28,841 nucleotides of DNA from RGIG5681 sp034180345 (GCA_034180345.1 JAXFOQ010000016.1:1-28841); one strand, 5' to 3'; positions 1 to 7,410 are shown, numbered from the stretch's first letter. Numbers and translations are program-made. Notes: generated by a model not told the origin, from the sequence alone.

Positions 1-140
1 ACAAAAAGGACTAGTGTTTCCACTAGATCATTATCTCGCAGTACATACTGCAATATAAATTGAACCGCTGTATACGAGAACCGTACGTACAGTGGTGTGA
101 GAGGGATTAAATAAATTAATTATTTAATCTCTACTTAATT
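1..140 (+). mobile_element. 3' end of a group II intron (domain V-VI region)
   Basis: The segment ends with the two terminal domains of a group II intron. A domain V hairpin lies at about 63-97. It is followed directly by a domain VI-like hairpin (about 99-135) whose arms 105-114 and 120-129 pair perfectly. A133 is left unpaired near the base of the 3' strand, and the 3' end would fall about seven bases later, near 139-141, as expected for the branch-point adenosine and 3' splice site. A small perfect hairpin at 11-26 (CTAGTG/CACTAG) would belong to the end of domain IV. The reverse transcriptase/maturase ORF, if there is one, lies outside the window. The fold is read directly; the class is inferred and uncertain. 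Confidence 0.75.
63..97 (+). ncRNA. Group II intron domain V hairpin
   Basis: Bases 64-72 pair with 88-96 (nine pairs including one G-U). A two-base CG bulge follows at 86-87, then four more pairs (73-76 with 82-85) and a short AGAAC loop. The layout of nine pairs, a two-base bulge on the 3' strand and a short capped helix is the signature of domain V, the catalytic metal-binding hairpin. A CGC at 66-68 sits roughly where the catalytic triad is expected, as in bacterial introns that have CGC instead of AGC. The sequence GTGTGAGAGG just after it is also typical of bacterial introns. Confidence 0.75.
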
Positions 141-168
141 ATTAATAAATTAAAAAATAGCTAATTTA

Positions 169-196
169 TTGACAACATCATCACTTATGTTAAAAT
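169..196 (+). promoter_or_regulatory. Promoter of the histidine-triad/LRR lipoprotein gene
   Basis: A perfect -35 box TTGACA (169-174) is followed after 16 bases by TAAAAT (191-196). This predicts a transcript starting near 203, about 58 bases before the ATG at 261. It lies outside the intron 3' end, so the gene does not depend on intron transcription. Confidence 0.6.
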
Positions 197-212
197 TTTT
201 ATTGGATTAAAT

Positions 213-239
213 TGAAAACCATTATCATATTGGATAATG
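213..239. promoter_or_regulatory. Fur-family-like operator (Fur/Zur type inverted repeat)
   Basis: Bases 213-227 read TGAAAAC-C-ATTATCA, which matches the 7-1-7 Fur-family box TGATAAT-N-ATTATCA at 13 of 15 positions. A second overlapping dyad, CATTATC (220-226) with GATAATG (233-239), is perfect. The element lies between the predicted transcription start and the ATG of a gene for a probable metal-binding lipoprotein. Because that protein carries histidine triads of the zinc-binding type, a zinc-sensing Zur-like repressor is as likely as iron-sensing Fur. The site is seen; the regulator is inferred. Confidence 0.45.
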
Positions 240-260
240 AATATATTGGGTGGAGAAAAG

Positions 261-2378
261 ATGAAACATAAGTATTTTAATATATTATTGATTGTGGCTG
301 TGATTACTAGTGGCTGTAGTCATACTGTTAAACAAGAGGTGGCGGTTAAACCTTTTGAAGTTAAAGAAACTAAGTATGCCAAAGACTTAACAACTCAAAT
401 TTTAGTTGATCATGAAAATTTTAAACAAGATAATATTGTTAAGGTTATTAAGCATGGCGACCATTATCATGTGTTTACAAAAGATGGTCAGGAATATATA
501 AGTTACAAGGATCCTAGATCGTCAGATTATGATACATACTCAAATGAGATAATAACCGTTATTTCAAGTGAAGAATTAAATGGTAAAGTAATTGTCGAAA
601 GTTTTAAGCATGGTGATCATTGGCATGTAAAAACTGCTGATGGAAAAGAATATGTGGTTTATTCCGATCCCAATGGTAAGAGTAACATTAATCAAATTAT
701 CTCTATATCATCTAATAACGATACTAGAGTGGTTAGTAAAATTGTAAAACACGGCGATCATTACCATGTTACTATCAATGGTGTTGAAGAAATAATGTAT
801 GAAAAAGATCTTGCTAAGCTTAAACAAAGTATTAAAAAATTGCCACCCATTGAAATAGCTAAAGATGACAGCATCATTGATGCTGAACATGATGATATAC
901 ATGTTAATATGCATTTTCACGGCACTAATAAATATTTAGCAGGCGAGGAATTAAGGCTTTACGCCCATAGCTCGGTTGCCGGTATTAAAACATATCGATG
1001 GCTAATTAAAAAACAGGGTGCTAAGAATTTTGATATTATTGAAGGCAAACAAGAAAATACCTTATCGATGCCTGTTGATTTAACTTATGATCAAGCTAAA
1101 ATTAAGGCACAGGCCCTTGATAAAAATGCTAAGGTGCTTGATACAGCAACATTAACGATAAGTGTTAAAAAAGAAATTGATACCAATAGCGAAAGTGCCA
1201 AACACATTTTAATCAATGACTTAGGCATTAATGAAAAGATTGCTGCCTTATTTGAATCTGAATATAAATTTAAAACAGCTGGAAATATTAAATTTCCATT
1301 TGATACCTCTGATAAAAATGAATTACTACAATTTTTAAATCAAGTTATCTATTTAAATTTAGAAGGCATTGAAAATCCAAAAAATGATAATATTTTTAAA
1401 TATATCAGGAATATTCAGGGTTTAAGTTTTAGTGATAATATTAGTGCTGTTGAACTTAAAGATTTAATTGACAATAATCAATATCTCAAAACTAATCTTA
1501 GTTATTTGTCATTAAATAAAACGGCGATTGAAAATTTAGATTTTATTAATCAATTACGACATTTGCAACAACTAGAATTAGATGGTCTTGATAAACAAGC
1601 GATTAATTTTGATCGTATTGATGTTGAAAAATTATCGCAGATATGGAAGCTGTATATAACTGATGTTGACCTTGAGGATATTAGCTTTTTAAGTAAGTTT
1701 CCAGCATTGCAAAAACTCAAGCTATCTAAAACCAATATTCATGATATTGGTGCGATTGCAAATTTGGGTGAATTAAAAGAATTAACACTGGCCAACAACA
1801 AAATTGATGACCTAAGTAATTTGCGTAATTGTTCGAAATTAACTAAATTAACCTTAGATGGTACAACTACAACCAGTGGCAAACAGGTGGACATCAGTTT
1901 TGTGAATGATACCAACATTGATACCTTATTGATGAAAAAGTGTAAACTTACGGATTTAAGTGCTTTAAGTGGCAATGATAAATTAAGACAATTAGATGCT
2001 TCGGATTCTGACTATCAATTAACTGCAAATGGCTTACCTGATAACTTACCAAAACTTGAAGGTTTAAATATTTCTGGTGGATATTTTACATCATTGAATG
2101 ATCTACCTATCTATCCAAATCTTAAACAATTGGCCTTGGATCGTTCAGGCTTAAGTGATTTAAATGGTATTCAAAAACAAAAACAACTTGAGATAGCTTC
2201 GTTTGTCGGGAATATGATTTCAACTTTTATGATTGATGAACCAGCTCCATCGGTATTGGGTCTGATGCTTACAAACAACAACCTTAAGAGCTGGGAGGGA
2301 TTTAAGGTAAATTTCCCTAATGCCTTAGATGGTACTATTGTGGTTAAGAATCCGATAAGTGGGACCACCCCAGAATAG
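261..2378 (+). CDS. Histidine-triad and leucine-rich-repeat surface lipoprotein
   Basis: The chosen start, ATG 261, lies behind GGGTGGAG (248-255) and yields a clean lipoprotein signal with ITSGC and Cys19. The upstream in-frame ATG at 237 has no ribosome-binding site and would spoil the signal peptide. The mature protein has three HxxHxH triads in HGDHYH/HGDHWH blocks (His65/68/70, 117/120/122, 164/167/169), each followed by a short beta-rich repeat. A fourth His-rich patch lies near 210-222, then an Ig-like stretch (about 225-320). From about 370 to 690 there are leucine-rich repeats of internalin type. The architecture recalls streptococcal Pht and Slr/Blr lipoproteins, where triads bind zinc. 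A role in zinc capture and/or adhesion at the cell surface is inferred. Length 705 aa. Confidence 0.85.
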   Translation: MKHKYFNILLIVAVITSGCSHTVKQEVAVKPFEVKETKYAKDLTTQILVDHENFKQDNIVKVIKHGDHYHVFTKDGQEYISYKDPRSSDYDTYSNEIITVISSEELNGKVIVESFKHGDHWHVKTADGKEYVVYSDPNGKSNINQIISISSNNDTRVVSKIVKHGDHYHVTINGVEEIMYEKDLAKLKQSIKKLPPIEIAKDDSIIDAEHDDIHVNMHFHGTNKYLAGEELRLYAHSSVAGIKTYRWLIKKQGAKNFDIIEGKQENTLSMPVDLTYDQAKIKAQALDKNAKVLDTATLTISVKKEIDTNSESAKHILINDLGINEKIAALFESEYKFKTAGNIKFPFDTSDKNELLQFLNQVIYLNLEGIENPKNDNIFKYIRNIQGLSFSDNISAVELKDLIDNNQYLKTNLSYLSLNKTAIENLDFINQLRHLQQLELDGLDKQAINFDRIDVEKLSQIWKLYITDVDLEDISFLSKFPALQKLKLSKTNIHDIGAIANLGELKELTLANNKIDDLSNLRNCSKLTKLTLDGTTTTSGKQVDISFVNDTNIDTLLMKKCKLTDLSALSGNDKLRQLDASDSDYQLTANGLPDNLPKLEGLNISGGYFTSLNDLPIYPNLKQLALDRSGLSDLNGIQKQKQLEIASFVGNMISTFMIDEPAPSVLGLMLTNNNLKSWEGFKVNFPNALDGTIVVKNPISGTTPE

Positions 2379-2391
2379 TTTAGATATTAAC

Positions 2392-2432
2392 GATAGAAAA
2401 TTGAGTAGATGATTGAAACTCAATTTTCTATC
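2392..2432 (+). terminator. Stem-loop, probable terminator after the lipoprotein gene
   Basis: A perfect 15-bp inverted repeat (2392-2406 with 2418-2432, loop of 11) begins 13 bases after the stop codon. There is no T-run directly after the 3' arm, so it is not a textbook intrinsic terminator. The TTTT inside the 3' arm may help, or the structure may serve as a 3' stabiliser. Confidence 0.5.
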
Positions 2433-2490
2433 AATTGATATGTAGCTGAGATTTAATTATCCGATTATCCCAAAAAAATAAAATTGGATA

Positions 2491-2519
2491 TTGCATTTTA
2501 TGTATGTATTTGATATTAT
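2491..2519 (+). promoter_or_regulatory. Promoter of the tRNA cluster
   Basis: TTGCAT (2491-2496), 17 bases, then TATTAT (2514-2519) preceded by TGA, an extended -10. It lies 24 bases before the first tRNA gene and is the only convincing promoter ahead of the array. Confidence 0.6.
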
Positions 2520-2543
2520 GTTATAGCAATGTTAGGGAATTCT

Positions 2544-2617
2544 GGTTCCTTAGCCAAGTGGTAAGGCAATAGACTGCAACTCTGTGATCATCAGTTCGAA
2601 TCTGATAGGAACCTCCA
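2544..2617 (+). tRNA. tRNA-Cys (GCA)
   Basis: Complete cloverleaf of 74 nt with acceptor GGTTCCT/AGGAACC, anticodon GCA in the loop ACTGCAACT, T-arm GTTCGAATC, discriminator T and encoded CCA. First member of the eight-gene array. Confidence 0.95.
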
Positions 2618-2627
2618 AATTATACTT

Positions 2628-2713
2628 GGGGATGTGGCGGAATGGTAGACGCGTCGGACTTAAAATCCGGCGATAGCAATATCGTAAGGGTTCAAGTCCC
2701 TTCATCCCCACCA
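2628..2713 (+). tRNA. tRNA-Leu (TAA)
   Basis: 86-nt type II tRNA with a long variable arm. Acceptor GGGGATG/CATCCCC, anticodon TAA, T-loop TTCAAGT, discriminator A and encoded CCA. Confidence 0.95.
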
Positions 2714-2750
2714 TTTATATTTAGAGAATCAGTTCTAATATTGCGAAATT

Positions 2751-2827
2751 CGGGATGTAGCACAGCTTGGTAGTGCACTTGATTTGGGATCAAGGGGTCA
2801 CAGGTTCAAATCCTGCCATCCCGACCA
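2751..2827 (+). tRNA. tRNA-Pro (TGG)
   Basis: 77-nt cloverleaf with acceptor CGGGATG/CATCCCG, anticodon TGG in the loop TTTGGGA, discriminator A and encoded CCA. Confidence 0.95.
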
Positions 2828-2841
2828 TTATTTATATTTAT

Positions 2842-2918
2842 GGCGAGGTGGCTCAGTTGGCTAGAGCATTCGGTTCATACCCGGAGGGTCGTGGGTTCGA
2901 GTCCCACCCTCGCTACCA
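2842..2918 (+). tRNA. tRNA-Met (CAT), elongator
   Basis: 77-nt cloverleaf with acceptor GGCGAGG/CCTCGCT, anticodon CAT in GGTTCATACCC, and encoded CCA. The anticodon arm and CTA(CCA) end resemble elongator tRNA-Met of Bacillus. It lacks the C1-A72 mismatch of the initiator, which appears in the seventh tRNA of the array. Confidence 0.85.
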
Positions 2919-2932
2919 TGTTTTAGGGCAAC

Positions 2933-3009
2933 GGACCCTTAGCTCAGTTGGTCAGAGCTACCGGCTCATAACCGGTTGGTCGTAGGTTCGAGTCCTACAG
3001 GGTCCACCA
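2933..3009 (+). tRNA. tRNA-Ile2 (CAT, lysidine type)
   Basis: 77-nt cloverleaf with acceptor GGACCCT/AGGGTCC, anticodon CAT in CCGGCTCATAACCGG, T-arm GTAGGTTCGAGTCCTAC and encoded CCA. The acceptor, anticodon arm and T-arm match the minor tRNA-Ile of Bacillus, whose C34 is converted to lysidine by TilS to read AUA, rather than a Met tRNA. The identity rests on recalled family similarity, so a Met assignment is not fully excluded. Confidence 0.75.
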
Positions 3010-3025
3010 TTAGTTTAATATATTT

Positions 3026-3116
3026 GGAGAAATACCCAAGTGGTTGAAGGGGTCGGTCTTGAAAACCGAAAGGTCGTGTGAGCGGCGCGTGGGTTCGAAT
3101 CCTACTTTCTCCGCCA
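3026..3116 (+). tRNA. tRNA-Ser (TGA)
   Basis: 91-nt type II tRNA with a long variable arm (GTGTGAGCGGCGC region). Acceptor GGAGAAA/TTTCTCC, anticodon TGA, discriminator G typical of Ser, and encoded CCA. Confidence 0.95.
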
Positions 3117-3148
3117 TTTTATTTAAAAACTGATTTGTTTATCTATAT

Positions 3149-3225
<77 letters not shown>

Positions 3226-3227
3226 AT

Positions 3228-3303
3228 GGTTCTGTAGCTCAGTCGGTAGAGCAATGGACTGAAAATCCATGTGTCGCCGGTTCAATTCCGGCCGGAACCA
3301 CCA
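3228..3303 (+). tRNA. tRNA-Phe (GAA)
   Basis: 76-nt cloverleaf with acceptor GGTTCTG/CGGAACC, anticodon GAA in ACTGAAAAT, discriminator A and encoded CCA. Its anticodon pairs with the TTC specifier, and its ACCA end with the TGGT bulge, of the T-box leader upstream of pheS at 7411-7613. Confidence 0.95.
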
Positions 3304-3313
3304 TTGATTAAAT

Positions 3314-3350
3314 AAACCCTTGTATTACAAGGGTTTTTGTTTATTTTATT
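3314..3350 (+). terminator. Intrinsic terminator of the tRNA cluster
   Basis: AAACCCTTGT (3314-3323) pairs perfectly with ACAAGGGTTT (3327-3336) across a three-base loop. It is followed by TTG and a T-rich tail (TTTATTTTATT). It starts 11 bases after tRNA-Phe. Confidence 0.9.
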
Positions 3351-3431
3351 CACTACCAACATAGTGGTTAAAAATATTAAATTTAGAGTTGATTTTTTAT
3401 GTGAAATATGAATGAAAATCTCTTACATTAA

Positions 3432-3457
3432 AAAATAGTTGAATAGTCAACTATTTT
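3432..3457. promoter_or_regulatory. Palindromic operator candidate upstream of nrdD
   Basis: Perfect inverted repeat AAAATAGTTGA / TCAACTATTTT with a 4-base ATAG centre, ending 12 bases before the -35 box of nrdD. The position suits a redox or nucleotide-responsive regulator. It matches neither the NrdR box (ACACWATATATWGTGT type) nor the FNR (TTGAT-N4-ATCAA) spacing, so the binding protein is unknown. Confidence 0.45.
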
Positions 3458-3469
3458 AGTGCATTTGTA

Positions 3470-3498
3470 TTGAAATAGCATTTTAAGATGTCTATAAT
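3470..3498 (+). promoter_or_regulatory. nrdDG promoter
   Basis: TTGAAA (3470-3475), 17 bases, then a perfect TATAAT (3493-3498). The predicted start is near 3505, giving a short leader with AGGAG at 3521-3525 ahead of the ATG at 3534. Confidence 0.8.
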
Positions 3499-3533
3499 AT
3501 ACTTACGGAAATATTAAAAGAGGAGAAAAGACT

Positions 3534-5684
3534 ATGCAAGTAAGAAAGCGTGATGGAAGAATTGTTGATTTTGAAATAGATAAAATTATTATTGCGATTG
3601 AAAAAGCAATGAGTTCTCCTCAGGGAAGATTTGTCCCTGGTCAGGCACTGGAGATTGCCAATATTATTACTGATAATTACAAGAAGCGTGATCGTGATAT
3701 TGTTTCCATTTATCAAATTGAAGATGATGTTTACTATGCGTTAATTGATTTTAATAATGCCCAAACTGCCAAGGCTTATGAAAGTTATAAGGCGGTTCAA
3801 ACATATAAAAGACAGGTAAATACTACTGATGACAGTATCTTGAGCTTGTTGGCACAATCAAATCCTGAACTTCAAGATGAAAATTCTAATAAAAATGCTC
3901 ACATCGTTTCTACTCAACGGGATTTAATTGCAGGGGAAATTTCTAAGGATATTTCAAAGCGTAAATTATTACCTGCCGATGTTTTACAAGCACATGAAAC
4001 TGGTGCTATTCATATTCATGATCTTGATTATTTAATTCAACCGATGTTTAATTGTTGTTTAGTTAATCTTAAAGATATGCTTGATAATGGCACGGTGATT
4101 AACGGTAAGAAGATTGATAGCCCTAAGTCTTTCCAAGTTGCTTGTACGGTTACGACTCAAATCATTGCCCAGGTTGCTAGTGCCCAATACGGAGGTCAAA
4201 CAATTAATGGCATTGACCGTATTTTGGCTCCTTATGTTAGAAAATCATATGATAAATATTTGGCACAGGTGCTTGAGGAACAAAAGGAAATCTATGGTAT
4301 TGAAGCCAACCTTGAGGCTGCTAAAAAGATTGCCTTAAAAAGAACTCGTAAGGAAGTAAGGGATGGTGTTCAAACTGTTCAATATCAAATTAATACCCTT
4401 ATGACTACCAATGGACAAAGCCCATTTGTAACCCTGTTTATGCACTTTGATCCTAATAGTGAATATGCCAAAGAAGCCGCAATGATTGATGAAGAAATCT
4501 TGCTTCAAAGAATGCAAGGTATTAAGAATGAGGCCAATGTCTATGTAACACCAGCCTTTCCGAAATTAATCTATGTCATTGATGAACATAATATTCATGA
4601 AGATAGCGAATATTACTATTTGACTGAACTTGCAGCAAAGTGCACAGCTAAAAGAATGTATCCTGATTATATCAGTGCTAAAAAGATGCGCGAAATGTAT
4701 GAGGGCAATATTTTTGGACCTATGGGCTGTCGTGCCTTTTTAACTCCGTATAAAGAAGAAAGCGGTGCTTATAAATTTGATGGTCGTTTTAATCAAGGTG
4801 TATGTACAATCAATCTCCCTCAGATTGGAATTTTAACCAAAAATGATGAAGCATCATTCTTTGAACTTTTAGATAAGCGTTTAGAATTGGTTAAGAAAGC
4901 CTTGTTGGTGCGTCATAATTTACTTAAGGGAATAACTAGTGATGTTTCTCCAGTACATTGGCAACATGGAGCCATTGCCAGATTAAAACCTCACGAACCA
5001 ATTACCAAGTATTTATTTGGTGGTTATTCAACAATTACTATTGGTTATATTGGTATTTATGAAGCTAGTATGTTGGTAAAGGGTGTATCTCATACAACCC
5101 CGGTAGGTAAGGAATTTGCCCTTAAAATTATGGATCGTTTAAATGCTAAAAAGGAAGAGTGGACTAAAGAATACAATATTTCTTTTGCGGTATATGGTAC
5201 ACCGGCTGAATCACTTACCCATCGTTTCTGTGCTATTGATTTTAATCGTTTTGGTGCCATTAAAGATGTAACTGACAAGGGTTATTACACCAATAGTTAT
5301 CATGTTGATGTTCGTGAAAATATTGATGTCTTCTCTAAATTTTCATTTGAACAAGAATTTCAAAAGAAGTCCACAGGTGGTATGATCAGTTATGTTGAAA
5401 TACCTAATATGGCTAACAATATCGAGGCAATTATTTCAATTATTAAATTTATGTACGATAATATTATGTATGGAGAATTTAATACTAAATCGGATTATTG
5501 TCATGAATGTGGATTTGATGGTGAAATCAAGGTAAATGAAAAGGGTGATTGGGAATGTCCACAATGTCATAATCAATCGCGTGAACACTTAACGGTTATT
5601 CGTCGTACATGCGGATATTTGGGTGAAAATTTCTGGAATAAAGGTCGTACCAAAGAGATAAATGCCCGTGTATTACATATTTAA
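3534..5684 (+). CDS. nrdD: Anaerobic ribonucleoside-triphosphate reductase, class III
   Basis: NrdD reduces ribonucleoside triphosphates to deoxynucleotides under anoxic conditions using a glycyl radical. The N-terminal ~95 residues form an ATP-cone (VRKRDGRIVDFEIDKI), the allosteric nucleotide site. HIHDLDY and FNCCLVNL (Cys174/175) mark the start of the barrel and GCRAF is a conserved core block. The C-terminus has the zinc site (Cys656, Cys659, Cys675, Cys678) and the glycyl-radical loop RRTCGYLG with Gly694. At 716 aa it is full length. AGGAG lies 8 bases before the start. The activase gene nrdG follows two bases after the stop, so the two are one operon under the 3470-3498 promoter. Confidence 0.97.
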   Translation: MQVRKRDGRIVDFEIDKIIIAIEKAMSSPQGRFVPGQALEIANIITDNYKKRDRDIVSIYQIEDDVYYALIDFNNAQTAKAYESYKAVQTYKRQVNTTDDSILSLLAQSNPELQDENSNKNAHIVSTQRDLIAGEISKDISKRKLLPADVLQAHETGAIHIHDLDYLIQPMFNCCLVNLKDMLDNGTVINGKKIDSPKSFQVACTVTTQIIAQVASAQYGGQTINGIDRILAPYVRKSYDKYLAQVLEEQKEIYGIEANLEAAKKIALKRTRKEVRDGVQTVQYQINTLMTTNGQSPFVTLFMHFDPNSEYAKEAAMIDEEILLQRMQGIKNEANVYVTPAFPKLIYVIDEHNIHEDSEYYYLTELAAKCTAKRMYPDYISAKKMREMYEGNIFGPMGCRAFLTPYKEESGAYKFDGRFNQGVCTINLPQIGILTKNDEASFFELLDKRLELVKKALLVRHNLLKGITSDVSPVHWQHGAIARLKPHEPITKYLFGGYSTITIGYIGIYEASMLVKGVSHTTPVGKEFALKIMDRLNAKKEEWTKEYNISFAVYGTPAESLTHRFCAIDFNRFGAIKDVTDKGYYTNSYHVDVRENIDVFSKFSFEQEFQKKSTGGMISYVEIPNMANNIEAIISIIKFMYDNIMYGEFNTKSDYCHECGFDGEIKVNEKGDWECPQCHNQSREHLTVIRRTCGYLGENFWNKGRTKEINARVLHI

Positions 5685-5686
5685 TT

Positions 5687-6232
5687 ATGAATTATGGTCA
5701 AATTAGATCGCTCGATATTGCGAATGGTCCTGGAATTAGAACGACATTATTTGTAACAGGTTGTACCCACGCCTGCCCCGGTTGTTTTAATGGTGATTAT
5801 CAAAATCCTTGTTTTGGTGATGAATATACCGATGCTCAGACAAGACAATTAATTGAAAATTTAGATAAAGATAATATCAAAGGGATAACCGTCTTAGGTG
5901 GTGAGCCCTTCCAGAATGTTGATGGCTTGTTGGAGGCGATGAAGAAAATTAGAAATTTTATTGATGAATATAATCTCAAACATCAAAATGATGTTGGTTA
6001 TAATTTTCATAAGGATATGTGGGTATATAGTGGTTATACTTATGAAGAAATCATCGCTGATCAAAAAATGGCTTCATTGTTGGAATATTTCGATGTTCTT
6101 ATTGATGGTAAATTTATTTTAAAATTATTAGATTTAAGATTAAAATTTCGCGGTAGTTCCAATCAAAGAATTATTGATATTAAAAAAACTAAGGCAACAG
6201 GCAGTTTAATTGAATTAACACAATACTATTAG
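5687..6232 (+). CDS. nrdG: Anaerobic ribonucleotide reductase activating protein (radical SAM)
   Basis: NrdG cleaves S-adenosylmethionine with a [4Fe-4S] cluster to generate the glycyl radical of NrdD. The cluster ligands are Cys26, Cys30 and Cys33 in GCTHACPGC, followed by the radical-SAM GGEP motif (VLGGEPFQN). The length, 181 aa, is normal for the family. The ATG lies two bases after the nrdD stop (TAATTATG) with no clear Shine-Dalgarno site, so translation is probably coupled to nrdD. The stop codon overlaps the 5' arm of the terminator hairpin that follows. Confidence 0.95.
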   Translation: MNYGQIRSLDIANGPGIRTTLFVTGCTHACPGCFNGDYQNPCFGDEYTDAQTRQLIENLDKDNIKGITVLGGEPFQNVDGLLEAMKKIRNFIDEYNLKHQNDVGYNFHKDMWVYSGYTYEEIIADQKMASLLEYFDVLIDGKFILKLLDLRLKFRGSSNQRIIDIKKTKATGSLIELTQYY

Positions 6233-6253
6233 GTAGGCATTGACCTACCTTTT
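6231..6253 (+). terminator. Short terminator after nrdG
   Basis: AGGTAGG (6231-6237) pairs with CCTACCT (6244-6250), with a six-base loop and a short T-run. The 5' arm includes the last two bases of the nrdG stop codon. The stem is only 7 bp, so readthrough is likely. Confidence 0.6.
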
Positions 6254-6256
6254 ATA

Positions 6257-6265
6257 TGTTAAAAT
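6257..6265 (+). promoter_or_regulatory. Extended -10 element next to the ATG of the 6272 gene
   Basis: TGTTAAAAT is an extended -10 element (TG-N-TAAAAT). Its last base is only 6 bases before the ATG at 6272, so a transcript from it would begin at or next to the start codon. No good -35 box is at the right distance (TTGACC at 6240-6245 is too close). Confidence 0.3.
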
Positions 6266-6271
6266 TATCTT

Positions 6272-7375
6272 ATGTTAAATATTTTTTTAGCTGATATTAT
6301 TACTAAACAGAAAAATTATCTTGATAAGAATGATCGAATTAATTATTTTAAAACTAGGCATCTTATTACTAAGGTTGGAAGATTATTTGATAGGTATTTA
6401 GTCGATTTGAACACAGCCCTTTATAATGATCAGGGCAATAATTTTATTACTAAAAAAGAACTTAAAAATATGGTGAAAACTGCTAAGGGTAAATTAAAGA
6501 ATATTGTTAAATATCGTTGTTTGAAAAGACTTAATTATATTAAAAATAGCTATTCATTTAATAAACCACTAGGGGTGGTATTTATTGGTTTTATTGATGG
6601 ATTTGATAGTCATAATTTTATTAAGGTGATATTTGAAAATTTAATTTGTGGCAATTCATTAATTATTAGATTACCAAATAATATTCCCAATACATCAAGC
6701 GTATTGAAGTTGATTTTTGGTTATTTTGATGATGCTAAGATAAGTTTATTAAATGGTGATTATATTTCAGAAAAAGAATGTTTGAATGCTGAATATGATT
6801 TGATATATTTAATTGGTAATAATTACCAAACAGCCGATGATATATATACTTTAATTGATTTTAAAGGACACTATCAATTTGATGAAATTATCAAAACTAA
6901 TTTTAATTTTATTGTTGATCAACAAAATCAAAAAGTTCTTTTGACTGAGCTTAAAACAGCGATTAAAGATGTCAAATTATATAATGTTGAAAATATTCAA
7001 CAACAATTATTATGGAAATTTTCAAGTTTAAATGAACACTATGAAATAGGTGGTAAGGTCCATAATGGAGGTTATACTCCAATAGTGATGAAGAATTTGT
7101 CTTTGTATGATGAAATTACGAAGATGGATTTTAAAATGGTAGTTTATAAATTGATTATTTTAAATAATATTAGAGATAATTATTTAATGTTGGATCATAA
7201 GAAAATATCTATCTACAGCAATGATTTTCGATATTACTATTTTATGATTAAAAACATTAATTCATCTTATTTTAGATTAAACGGTATTGATATTTTAAGG
7301 GGTTGTGATTTTGAGATTAATAAGCTCTTAAAAAGTGCTGAAGTTGATGATTATTGGTTTAAACATTGGTTTTGA
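6272..7375 (+). CDS. Degenerate aldehyde-dehydrogenase-like protein, catalytic core missing
   Basis: 367 aa. The N-terminal half follows the class 3-like aldehyde dehydrogenase pattern: helical start, then KPLGVVFIGFIDGFDSHNF and ICGNSLIIRLPNN, which correspond to the PLGVV..P.N.P....L....AGN..VLKPS region of the NAD-binding domain. Near the end, GGKVHNGGYTPIVMKNLSL and KISIYSNDFRYYYF match the family's GG..D..GY..PTIL..V and LALY.FS. segments. Between them (about 215-250) the stretch that should contain the catalytic Cys is shortened, with no Cys, and the usual E-I-F-G-P block is replaced by MDFKMVVYK. It is therefore unlikely to be an active dehydrogenase. No Shine-Dalgarno site precedes the ATG. 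Function unknown. Confidence 0.6.
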   Translation: MLNIFLADIITKQKNYLDKNDRINYFKTRHLITKVGRLFDRYLVDLNTALYNDQGNNFITKKELKNMVKTAKGKLKNIVKYRCLKRLNYIKNSYSFNKPLGVVFIGFIDGFDSHNFIKVIFENLICGNSLIIRLPNNIPNTSSVLKLIFGYFDDAKISLLNGDYISEKECLNAEYDLIYLIGNNYQTADDIYTLIDFKGHYQFDEIIKTNFNFIVDQQNQKVLLTELKTAIKDVKLYNVENIQQQLLWKFSSLNEHYEIGGKVHNGGYTPIVMKNLSLYDEITKMDFKMVVYKLIILNNIRDNYLMLDHKKISIYSNDFRYYYFMIKNINSSYFRLNGIDILRGCDFEINKLLKSAEVDDYWFKHWF

Positions 7376-7378
7376 TAA

Positions 7379-7407
7379 TTGAAATAGTTAGTATTCTAAA
7401 CTATAAT
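7379..7407 (+). promoter_or_regulatory. Promoter of the pheST operon
   Basis: TTGAAA (7379-7384), 17 bases, then a perfect TATAAT (7402-7407). The start near 7414 places the T-box leader immediately downstream. Confidence 0.75.
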
Positions 7408-7410
7408 TAA

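Noticed and set aside
63..97. Domain V hairpin read as an ordinary terminator
   Set aside because: The CG bulge, GTGTGAGAGG follow-up and adjacent domain VI fit a group II intron, and there is no T-run.
237..260. Upstream ATG for the lipoprotein
   Set aside because: It overlaps the operator, has no ribosome-binding site and would place eight polar residues before the lipoprotein signal.
2767..2985. 72-codon + strand ORF across the tRNA array
   Set aside because: It runs through the Pro, Met and Ile2 tRNA genes and has no ribosome-binding site; it is an accident of tRNA sequence.
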